A DNA stretch of 60,494 bases from Bacteroidota bacterium. Its GTDB lineage: Bacteria > Bacteroidota > Bacteroidia > Flavobacteriales > Weeksellaceae. The position numbers were made by a program, and so were the translations under genes. The stretch's first letter is position 1, and every line of letters begins with the position of its first letter. Location: assembly GCA_018266955.1 (NCBI GenBank), contig JAFDZI010000006.1, positions 1 through 60,494 of the forward strand. The letters are read 5' to 3'. Shown here piece after piece: positions 46,642 to 53,663 of the stretch. Below the pieces are notes generated by a model. It was not told the origin of the DNA and did not search any database. It saw only the letters and a program-made list of their open reading frames with translations.

Positions 46642-47172
46642 TTATAAAATACTTTGGGCGTAAAGATAAGCTTTATTCCAATATTTTTCATTGAGTGAAG
46701 AGATAATTACCCCTTTGGAGGTGGAAGCATGTATGAATTTTATTTCTCCGTCATTGCCTATATCATAGACAATTCCTACATGGCTTACTTTGCTTCCACC
46801 AGAGGTGGCGAAGAAGAGTAAGTCGCCGGGTTTGATCTTCTCTATATTAACTCTCAACCCTTGTTTTCCTTGATCTTCTGAGCGTCTTGGGAGTTTTACA
46901 TTATTTTGCGAAAACACGGTACATACCAATCCAGAGCAATCCATCCCAGAGGAATCATTACCACCAAAACGATATGGGGTTCCTAAAAAGGATTCTGAAT
47001 TTTTTATAATTGAATTGACCGTTTTTGAATTACTCCCTCTAAAATGAGATTCTAATTTTCTTATATTCTCTGATTTTGTTGTTTGGGTTGAATTTTTTGT
47101 GTGCACTACTTTTGAGGTACCACAAGAAACTAAAAACAAAAATGAAAATATTAATAAACGCAATGCCTTCAT
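46642..47172 (-). CDS. NlpC/P60 family peptidoglycan hydrolase lipoprotein
   Basis: A 176-aa predicted lipoprotein (lipobox LVSC, Cys17). The C40 peptidase domain has the catalytic cysteine in MDCSGLVCTVF, the first histidine in VSHVGIVYDIG and the third residue in FIHASTSKGV. GTPYRFGGND and IKPGDLLFFA are family hallmarks. It should cleave gamma-D-glutamyl-diaminopimelate bonds in the wall. It is followed by dapD, an enzyme of diaminopimelate synthesis, 15 nt downstream, giving a sensible functional pair. Confidence 0.93.
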   Translation of the reverse strand: MKALRLLIFSFLFLVSCGTSKVVHTKNSTQTTKSENIRKLESHFRGSNSKTVNSIIKNSESFLGTPYRFGGNDSSGMDCSGLVCTVFSQNNVKLPRRSEDQGKQGLRVNIEKIKPGDLLFFATSGGSKVSHVGIVYDIGNDGEIKFIHASTSKGVIISSLNEKYWNKAYLYAQSIL

Positions 47173-47176
47173 ACTC

Positions 47177-47203
47177 CAAAGCTAATAGATGCATACAAAG
47201 ATA
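47177..47203 (-). promoter_or_regulatory. Two overlapping -7 boxes before the NlpC/P60 gene, one leaderless
   Basis: On the minus strand TATCTTTG (47203-47196) and TAGCTTTG (47184-47177) both match TAnnTTTG. The nearer one ends 4 nt before the ATG; the farther gives a leader of about 20 nt. Confidence 0.5.
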
Positions 47204-47245
47204 AAATAAAATCAATAACCTACATCCCTTTAGCTATACTACAAC

Positions 47246-47276
47246 TTGGGGATTTAAAACAAATAAAGTACATTTG
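47246..47276 (+). promoter_or_regulatory. Promoter of the orphan gene at 47297
   Basis: TACATTTG (47269-47276) with TTG at 47246-47248, spacing 20 bp, which is close to ideal. The ATG follows by 20 nt. Confidence 0.7.
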
Positions 47277-47296
47277 TTTTTTAAAAAATTAAATTG

Positions 47297-47926
47297 ATGG
47301 CTACTATAAATGAGCTGAAAGAAATACGAGGTACAATAGACGATTTGGTATTTTATACCCTGAACGGAAAGCAAGTAGTACGAAAGAAAAGTGGTTTCAG
47401 TACGGAAGCTTTTGCCAATAATCCTAACTATAAAAAAGTAAAGGATAATAGTACGGAATTTGGACATTGTTCCAAAGCAAGTAAAATGTTTCGTACCGCT
47501 ATTGCGGAGTATATACAAGACTGCGGTGACAAATTGATGTATCAGAAATTTACGAAAGTTATGACGAACATAAAAAATAACGACACCCAAAACGAACACG
47601 GAAAAAGGAGAATAGAAATTGGCTTACAGTACGACAAATCTTTGACAATATTAAGAAAATTTCAGTTCGGCGATTTAAAAAATGTGGAAGGAATTGCACA
47701 CAAGGAAATGGGACTTTTTAATGAAAGTATTATCGTGCAATCTACAGCAGATGAAGCCATTGTACTATTTCTAGAGCCTAATTTTGAAGATTATACCGTA
47801 CATACAAAGCAAGAAAAACATCCATTACATAATAAAAAAACAGAAATTGAACTAAAAGACAGTGCACCACTTGTTTTTTTAGCATTAAAAAAGAAAGGAA
47901 AAATAACCCATATTGGCTTCGTATAA
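47297..47926 (+). CDS. Protein of unknown function (G-x-L-V-F-Y-x-L-N-G-K-Q type)
   Basis: A 209-aa cytosolic protein without a signal peptide or membrane segment. The N-terminus (ELKEIRGTIDDLVFYTLNGK, then QVVRKKSGFSTEAFANNP) resembles a group of Bacteroidota proteins that begin with a G-x-V-x-F-Y-x-x-N-G-K motif and a basic patch (DUF6266-like, by memory). The middle holds a helical stretch SKASKMFRTAIAEYIQDCGD and a basic GKRRIEIGLQYDKSLTILRK. The C-terminal half is beta-rich and ends KGKITHIGFV. I do not know its function. It has one of the clearest promoters in the window and is monocistronic. Confidence 0.8.
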   Translation: MATINELKEIRGTIDDLVFYTLNGKQVVRKKSGFSTEAFANNPNYKKVKDNSTEFGHCSKASKMFRTAIAEYIQDCGDKLMYQKFTKVMTNIKNNDTQNEHGKRRIEIGLQYDKSLTILRKFQFGDLKNVEGIAHKEMGLFNESIIVQSTADEAIVLFLEPNFEDYTVHTKQEKHPLHNKKTEIELKDSAPLVFLALKKKGKITHIGFV

Positions 47927-48006
47927 AAACATGATTTAGCGGTTAGATTTTCTTAAAATTATTCATCAAACAAATTCAATTAAAATTATATTCCTATTTT
48001 TATATC

Positions 48007-48348
48007 ATGAAAACCAATTTACCGGACAAGCTCTATTATTCCATTGGTGAAGTAGCCAAAGCTTTTGATGTGAATGCTTCGCTTATCCGCTATTGGGAGC
48101 AGGAATTCCCCATCCTAAAGCCTAAAAAAAACAGAAAAGGCAATCGATATTTTACTCCACAAGACATTCAGCATTTAAAAATAATCTACCATCTTGTAAA
48201 AGAAAAGGGCTATACTTTGGATGGTGCTAGAATTGCACTTTCGACCAATGCTAAAATTGCTGATACGGTAACTATTTTAGATCGTTTGGAATTTGTGCGT
48301 GCAGAACTTAAAAAGTTAAAAGATTCTTTGGTGGACCAACCGGAATAA
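48007..48348 (+). CDS. MerR family transcriptional regulator
   Basis: A 113-aa protein with an N-terminal MerR winged helix-turn-helix: YSIGEVAKAFDVNASLIRYW, EQEFPILKPKKNRKGNRYFT, then HLKIIYHLVKEKGYTLDGAR. The remainder (about 35 aa) is a short helical tail, DTVTILDRLEFVRAELKKL, likely a dimerising coiled coil. There is no metal-binding cysteine pair, so it is not a metal-sensing MerR. TATTTTTA, one base off consensus, lies 4 nt before the ATG. Confidence 0.92.
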   Translation: MKTNLPDKLYYSIGEVAKAFDVNASLIRYWEQEFPILKPKKNRKGNRYFTPQDIQHLKIIYHLVKEKGYTLDGARIALSTNAKIADTVTILDRLEFVRAELKKLKDSLVDQPE

Positions 48349-48411
48349 TTTTCTATTAAAAAAAGTTTTTTCATTTGGAATTTTTCATAACTTCGTGAAA
48401 AACAAACACAA

Positions 48412-49755
48412 ATGATTCCTCATCTTCCATTTCGTATTAGAAGGAGACAGTATTGGAGTATCTTTATACTGGCAGCAGTTTTTTTATGTACCAAAGTCAT
48501 CTTTCTTCTTCTTCCACCGCAACGAACTACACCTCAATTTACGCATTCTTGGGTAAAAGTTGAATCCAAACGGAATATAAAATTAGTTCCGTTTGATCCC
48601 AATAGTTTGAATGCAAAGCAATGGCAAGAGCTTGGGTTTAGCATAAAACAGAGTGCTACAATTTTAAAATACAAAGAAATTGTTGGCGGAGCATTTCAAT
48701 CCAAAGCGCAACTAAAAAAATGTTATGCTATTTCTAATGATGAATTTGAAACACTTTCTCCATATTTATTATTGCCAGAAAGGAAGGAAATAAAATCTTC
48801 ATTTACGAATTATAAAGGCAATGAAATTACAATATCTCAAAAATTTAATCCAGACAAATATACCCAACGGGATTGGCAAAAATTAGGTTTTAGTGAAAAG
48901 CAAGCTGCCGCGATTCTCAAATACAAAAACTATCTGGGAGGGAGTTTTGTAAGCAAAGAAAAACTGAAAGAATGCTTTATTATATCCGATGAAAATTATG
49001 CAAAAATAGCCCCTTATCTCATTTTACCAGAGAAAACCCCAGCTTCATTTCATTCCAAATTCACGACACATTTTGACAAAAATAAAACACAGACCTACCC
49101 TGTATTCGACCCAAACCAACTGGATGAAGAAGGCTGGAAAAATCTTGGATTTAGCGAGAAACAAGCCGAAGTTATCGTACATTATAGGGATAGAAACCTA
49201 AGAGGCCAATTCAGAAGTTTGGAAGACTTGAAAAAATGTTTTGTTATTTCTGAGAAAAAATACAATGAGCTATTGCCTTATATACAACTAACAGTAAAAG
49301 ATGCCCCCAAAGAATCAAGCAATAGTCCACATGCAACTATTGCGAAAACTCAAGAGAAACCTACGGACTTTAGCACAGTAGATTTAAACAAAATAAACTT
49401 CAAACAATTGGTTGAATACGGGTTTACAGAGAAAGATGCGGCGATGATTTTGGGATTTAGAAAAAAGCTTGGTGGCTTTGTACAAAAACAACAATTGGTA
49501 GATACTTATGAAATCGACAAGAATTTAGGGGAAAAACTGATGAATGAAGCCCAGCTTAATACAGAATCTGTACTTAAATATAGTTTGACAGAAGCACCAG
49601 AAGAGTGGTTGAAAAGCCATCCGTACTTTAAGTATTCTGCAGAAAAAATTATTTACTTCCGAATTAGCAATCCAGAGGATAAAAAAATTCTAAAATTTTT
49701 AAAATTAAAGCCAGAATATGAATCTCGAATGAAATTGTATATGAAAGAACAATAA
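48412..49755 (+). CDS. Membrane-anchored protein with four helix-hairpin-helix repeats
   Basis: A 447-aa protein with an N-terminal hydrophobic anchor (ILAAVFLCTKVIFLLL, residues about 20-35) after a basic start. Four repeats of about 60 residues follow. Each starts like VPFDPNSLNAKQWQELGFS and continues KQAAAILKYKNYLGGSFVSK-like, ending YIQL or similar. This is the ComEA/HhH DNA-binding fold arranged in series. The last repeat is followed by a 60-residue tail (HPYFKYSAEKIIYFRIS). ComEA-type proteins bind DNA in the periplasm during uptake; here the DNA-binding role is inference. It is likely co-oriented with the MerR gene 63 nt upstream and ends 4 nt from truB, which faces it. Confidence 0.88.
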   Translation: MIPHLPFRIRRRQYWSIFILAAVFLCTKVIFLLLPPQRTTPQFTHSWVKVESKRNIKLVPFDPNSLNAKQWQELGFSIKQSATILKYKEIVGGAFQSKAQLKKCYAISNDEFETLSPYLLLPERKEIKSSFTNYKGNEITISQKFNPDKYTQRDWQKLGFSEKQAAAILKYKNYLGGSFVSKEKLKECFIISDENYAKIAPYLILPEKTPASFHSKFTTHFDKNKTQTYPVFDPNQLDEEGWKNLGFSEKQAEVIVHYRDRNLRGQFRSLEDLKKCFVISEKKYNELLPYIQLTVKDAPKESSNSPHATIAKTQEKPTDFSTVDLNKINFKQLVEYGFTEKDAAMILGFRKKLGGFVQKQQLVDTYEIDKNLGEKLMNEAQLNTESVLKYSLTEAPEEWLKSHPYFKYSAEKIIYFRISNPEDKKILKFLKLKPEYESRMKLYMKEQ

Positions 49756-49759
49756 TGAA

Positions 49760-50479
49760 CTAAAGCATAATCGACTCATCTTCAGAAAATCTGAATTCAT
49801 TTTTTAAATAATCCCCAGAAGCATTCTCCACAGAATAATCTCCAATTTTTGTTCGTCTCAGTTGAGTAAGATAAGCACCTACACCCAACTTTTGTCCGAT
49901 ATCGTGGGCTAAACTTCGGATATATGTCCCTTTAGAACAACCTACAACAAAAGAAACCAATGGCAAATTGACTTCAATTTCTTTAATGTACATGATGGTC
50001 GTTTTTCTGGATTTCATTTCCACTTCTTGTCCGGCTCTAGCCAAATCATAGGCTCTTTTTCCATCTACTTTTAATGCAGAAAAAATAGGTGGCGTTTGAT
50101 CGATTTCTCCAATGAAATCTTGTAGCACTTTATGAATAAACTCTGAATCTATATGCGAATAATCTTGGTGCAGGATTTCCGGCTTCTCGGTATCGTAACT
50201 TTCCGTCTGTACTCCTATTTTTATTTCGGCCCAATATTCTTTTGGAGCATCTTGTATTTCGGGAATTTTTTTAGTGAATTTCCCTGTACATACGATGAGT
50301 AAACCCGTTGCCCGAGGATCCAAAGTACCAGCATGGCCAATTTTGAATTTTTTAGGAAGGTTAAATTCCCTTTTTAGTTTCCATTTTAATTTATTAACGG
50401 CATTAAAGGAAGTCCAATCCAAAGGTTTGTCCACTAAAAGCACTTGTCCTGAGAGTATATCCTCTGCCACTAACTTCAT
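49760..50479 (-). CDS. truB: tRNA pseudouridine synthase B
   Basis: A 239-aa enzyme making pseudouridine 55 in the T-loop of tRNAs. The catalytic Asp is in GHAGTLDPRATGLLIVCTGK. Other family stretches are LLVDKPLDWTSFNAVNKLKW, ISGLEVDGKRAYDLARAGQE (seen as ALKVDGKRAYDLARAG) and KGTYIRSLAHDIGQKLGVGA. There is no PUA domain, as usual for bacterial TruB of this size. It is the last gene of the ftsX-DUF3098-uppP-truB unit, with 93 nt between it and uppP. Confidence 0.97.
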   Translation of the reverse strand: MKLVAEDILSGQVLLVDKPLDWTSFNAVNKLKWKLKREFNLPKKFKIGHAGTLDPRATGLLIVCTGKFTKKIPEIQDAPKEYWAEIKIGVQTESYDTEKPEILHQDYSHIDSEFIHKVLQDFIGEIDQTPPIFSALKVDGKRAYDLARAGQEVEMKSRKTTIMYIKEIEVNLPLVSFVVGCSKGTYIRSLAHDIGQKLGVGAYLTQLRRTKIGDYSVENASGDYLKNEFRFSEDESIML

Positions 50480-50572
50480 AGGTCGATATTAATTGTTTTA
50501 ATGATTTATTATAATCGCGTTATTGGTCTTTACTTACTAGGCCATAGACTAATGTCGATTTCTGAAATTTAA

Positions 50573-51391
50573 TTATTTAGAAATATAAAAATAAGCAAGA
50601 AGTCCTAAGCCAACGATAATTCTGTACACTCCCCAAGGTCTAAAACCATATTTATTCAGAAATGCAATAAAGGATTTAATAGCTATCCAAGCGGTTACAA
50701 AAGCCACTAAATTGCCTACAAGAAAGAGAAGTAAATTATTGGATGAACTCAAAAGCATTTCATAGCCTTTAGCGGCATGAGGTGTACCTTCTGCCCAGGT
50801 TTTCACAAATACAGAATACACTGTAACCGCCAACATGGTAGGAACAGCAAGAAAAAAAGAAAATTCAGCGGCAGCTTTTCGTGACAGTCCTTGGGTCATT
50901 CCTCCAATAATGGATGCTGCAGAACGACTGGTTCCTGGCATCATGGCAAGACATTGCCAAAAGCCAATCACGAGTCCTTTTGGAATGGACAATTCTTTTT
51001 CGTCCAATATTTTAGGGTTTTTAAACCAATTATCCACAAATAAAAGCACAATTCCACCAATCACCAAAACGGCTGAAATTGCGATTTGATTTCCTAATAC
51101 TGCTTCAATTTTATCATCAAATAATTTACCCAAGACCAAAGCAGGAATTACGGAAATGGCCAATTTTATATAAAATTGTAAATTGCTAAAGTCGAAAAAT
51201 TTTTTCCAATAAGCAATGACTACCGCCAGGATAGCTCCAAATTGTATGGACACTTGGAACATTTTAAGAAATTCTGTTTCTTTCATTCCCATCAGGTTCG
51301 CAGCAAATCCCATGTGTGCCGTAGAGGAAATGGGTAAAAATTCTGTCAACCCTTCCACTATTGCGATTATTATTGCTTGTAAAAAATCCAT
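50573..51391 (-). CDS. uppP: Undecaprenyl-diphosphate phosphatase
   Basis: A 272-aa inner-membrane phosphatase that recycles undecaprenyl pyrophosphate, the carrier for peptidoglycan and surface sugars. Motifs are EGLTEFLPISSTAHM near the start and PGTSRSAASIIGGM in the middle. About eight membrane segments follow the family pattern. The ATG at 51391 (MDFLQAII) fits better than one four codons upstream. The window also encodes several polyprenyl-phosphate-using glycosyltransferases. Confidence 0.96.
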   Translation of the reverse strand: MDFLQAIIIAIVEGLTEFLPISSTAHMGFAANLMGMKETEFLKMFQVSIQFGAILAVVIAYWKKFFDFSNLQFYIKLAISVIPALVLGKLFDDKIEAVLGNQIAISAVLVIGGIVLLFVDNWFKNPKILDEKELSIPKGLVIGFWQCLAMMPGTSRSAASIIGGMTQGLSRKAAAEFSFFLAVPTMLAVTVYSVFVKTWAEGTPHAAKGYEMLLSSSNNLLLFLVGNLVAFVTAWIAIKSFIAFLNKYGFRPWGVYRIIVGLGLLAYFYISK

Positions 51392-51469
51392 AAATTGTAT
51401 CAATTAAAAAAACTTTGTCTTATAAAGCATCTATAAAGACAAAGTAAACGAGTAATGTAAAACAAAAAA

Positions 51470-51781
51470 TTATTTATTCCTTTTCAGAATGGCAAAGACT
51501 TCAATGGCAAAACCTATAATGACCAAAAGAGGTGCAATTCTTATTCTTCGAATAGAAAAAATAGAATCATTCCATGAATTTGGATCAAACTTTCCATCCA
51601 AAGTATTGGCATCCCCTCCAAGCATTAGAATAAATCCTAATCCGATAAATACTAATCCTATCAGCATCCATTTAAAATTATCTTTTGCAAAGTAAAAGTT
51701 ATTATCTTCTTGTTCAGACTTATTTGATTCATTGGGATGGCCAAAGTTATCCGCAAGGAATGTTTTATTTTTCTTAATCAT
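51470..51781 (-). CDS. DUF3098 membrane protein
   Basis: A 103-aa protein with two transmembrane segments (WMLIGLVFIGLGFILML and IAPLLVIIGFAIEVFAIL) and a short central loop. The first segment is preceded by FAKDNFKW. It matches the DUF3098 family of Bacteroidota, found between ftsX and uppP. The stop of ftsX is 4 nt upstream, so it is clearly co-transcribed. The function is unknown; the neighbours suggest a cell-envelope role. Confidence 0.88.
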   Translation of the reverse strand: MIKKNKTFLADNFGHPNESNKSEQEDNNFYFAKDNFKWMLIGLVFIGLGFILMLGGDANTLDGKFDPNSWNDSIFSIRRIRIAPLLVIIGFAIEVFAILKRNK

Positions 51782-51785
51782 CGTA

Positions 51786-52682
51786 TTATGAGTAGTATAA
51801 ATCGTCTATATTGGTTCTTAAAAATCTCCAAGTTGCTACAATCGTACTGATTACGGTAATCAATATCCCTACGGATAGTACCAAAAGTACGAGCAATAAA
51901 TATTGTTGATTGTCTTGTACAAAAGGAGTTTTGATTTCGGTTGTAAAATAATACCAAACGCCAAATAAGGCCAACAACCCAATAAGAGCACCAATCAAAC
52001 CAAGCACCACTGCTTCTATAACGAATGGCTTCAGGATAAACCAACGATTGGCTCCTACCAATTGCATTGTTTTAATGATGAATCTTTTTGAGAATATTTT
52101 TAAACGAATAGAATTATTAATTAATACGATTGCTAAAACTAAAAACAACATAGAAAACACAACAATCCACTTTAATATCTTATTGAGATTATTGTATATT
52201 TTTTGTGAATCGGAGTCGTTTTTAACATCTACAATTCCTTGCACACTGGCTATTTCTTTAAGTGCACTATTGATTTTTGTAGAATCATTGTATTCTGGTT
52301 TTAAGGAAATTTCTATAGAAGCTGGGAAAATATTTTCTTCGAATAAGCTTTGTCCATCAACCCCCAAGCTTTTCTTGGCTTCCAATGTAGCTTGTTCTCT
52401 TGAGATATAATTTACTTTTTTAACTGAGGCCAACTTCTGAATATTCTGTACTGTTTCCTCTTCTAATTTTTTAATTTTCAAAGAATCTTTGGCATCGTAG
52501 TTATCATCAAAATAAGCATTCACAACCAATTGTTCCTTTAAATAATCCGAATACTTTTGTGCATTTATCAAGATAAGACCAATCAATCCTACCAAAAACA
52601 ACACCAAAGCGATACTCACTACTACCGTTATATTACTCGATTTCAGTCTTCGTTTATTAAAATCTTCCGCAGTATTTGCCAT
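51786..52682 (-). CDS. ftsX: Cell division protein FtsX (permease subunit)
   Basis: A 298-aa four-helix permease. The first helix is near residues 20-45 (ITVVVSIALVLFLVGLIGLI). A large periplasmic domain carries the FtsX-type sequence VNAYFDDNYDAKDSLKIKKL (family knowledge). Three C-terminal helices (IVVFSMLFLVLAIVLINN and others) follow. FtsX with the FtsE ATPase activates peptidoglycan hydrolases at division; ftsE is not in this window. It is the first gene of the unit with DUF3098, uppP and truB. AATTTTTG, one base off consensus, lies 5 nt before the ATG. Confidence 0.93.
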   Translation of the reverse strand: MANTAEDFNKRRLKSSNITVVVSIALVLFLVGLIGLILINAQKYSDYLKEQLVVNAYFDDNYDAKDSLKIKKLEEETVQNIQKLASVKKVNYISREQATLEAKKSLGVDGQSLFEENIFPASIEISLKPEYNDSTKINSALKEIASVQGIVDVKNDSDSQKIYNNLNKILKWIVVFSMLFLVLAIVLINNSIRLKIFSKRFIIKTMQLVGANRWFILKPFVIEAVVLGLIGALIGLLALFGVWYYFTTEIKTPFVQDNQQYLLLVLLVLSVGILITVISTIVATWRFLRTNIDDLYYS

Positions 52683-52829
52683 TCGATCAAAAATTTTTGG
52701 CTAAAATAGAAAAAAACTTCCGAAATTTGCCACTGTTTCAGGAAAATCGATGTTAATGAAATCATAAAAATAAACCATGGTCGCATTCAAAAATGATTTA
52801 ACCTAAACTTATAAAAAATAAATCAATAC

Positions 52830-53597
52830 ATGTCTGTAAAAGCAAAAAAACATTTAGGACAACATTTCCTAACAGACGAAAATATTGCACAAAAAATTGT
52901 AGCAGGACTTTCGGATCAATCTTATCAAAATATAGTAGAAGTAGGCCCTGGAACGGGTGTCCTTACAAAATATTTATTAGAAAAGCCTCAACAATTATAT
53001 TTAGCAGAAATAGACAATGAATCTATAGAATATCTTCAAACTCATTATTCTAAAATTACCGAAAAAACATTTGTAGGTGATTTTTTGAAAATGGATTTTA
53101 ACCAATTGAATAAAGAACAAACTGCCATTATTGGGAACTTTCCATACAATATTTCATCTCAAATTTTATTCAAAATCATCGATGAATACCAATCAATTCC
53201 AGAAATGGTGGGCATGTTTCAAAAGGAGGTAGCCGAAAGAACATCTGCACAGCCAAGGACAAAGGATTATGGGATACTTACGGTTTTGGTTCAAGCTTAT
53301 TATGATGTTCAGTATCTTTTTACGGTACATGAAAATGTATTCAACCCTCCACCAAAAGTTAAATCTGGGGTTATAAAAATGGTAAGAAATCCTAAGGAAG
53401 GTCTTACAGGAAACGAGGATTTATTTAAAAAGATAGTAAAAGCTGGTTTTAACCAAAGAAGAAAAAAACTTTCAAATGCGTTGAAGGTTTTGGGGATTCC
53501 AGAGCAATTAAAAAACCATGAATTCTTAGAGAAAAGAGCCGAAGAACTTTCCGTGGATGATTTTATCTATTTTACTCAACTTTGGAAATCAAATTAA
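52830..53597 (+). CDS. rsmA: 16S rRNA dimethyladenosine transferase (KsgA)
   Basis: A 255-aa SAM-dependent methyltransferase that dimethylates two adjacent adenines in helix 45 of 16S rRNA. The N-terminus KKHLGQHFLTDENIAQKIVA, the SAM motif VEVGPGTGVLTKYLLE, the catalytic NFPYNISSQILFK (NxPY) and GMFQKEVAERTSAQP are all diagnostic. The C-terminal domain ends SVDDFIYFTQLWKSN. It is monocistronic; no standard promoter box is clear. Confidence 0.97.
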   Translation: MSVKAKKHLGQHFLTDENIAQKIVAGLSDQSYQNIVEVGPGTGVLTKYLLEKPQQLYLAEIDNESIEYLQTHYSKITEKTFVGDFLKMDFNQLNKEQTAIIGNFPYNISSQILFKIIDEYQSIPEMVGMFQKEVAERTSAQPRTKDYGILTVLVQAYYDVQYLFTVHENVFNPPPKVKSGVIKMVRNPKEGLTGNEDLFKKIVKAGFNQRRKKLSNALKVLGIPEQLKNHEFLEKRAEELSVDDFIYFTQLWKSN

Positions 53598-53615
53598 TTT
53601 CACTTTATAATTCAA

Positions 53616-53645
53616 AAAAAGCCTTTCCGTTAAGAAAGGCTTTTT
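53616..53645. terminator. Bidirectional terminator between rsmA and the T9SS type B gene
   Basis: A perfect 12-bp stem AAAAAGCCTTTC / GAAAGGCTTTTT with loop CGTTAA and T-tracts on both strands. Confidence 0.92.
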
Positions 53646-53663
53646 ACTTACAAAATTTATAGA

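Noticed and set aside
48007..48348. MerR protein as the metal sensor for the two palindromic operators
   Set aside because: It lacks the metal-binding cysteines of metal-sensing MerR proteins, and MerR operators normally lie in unusually long -35/-10 spacers, unlike these.
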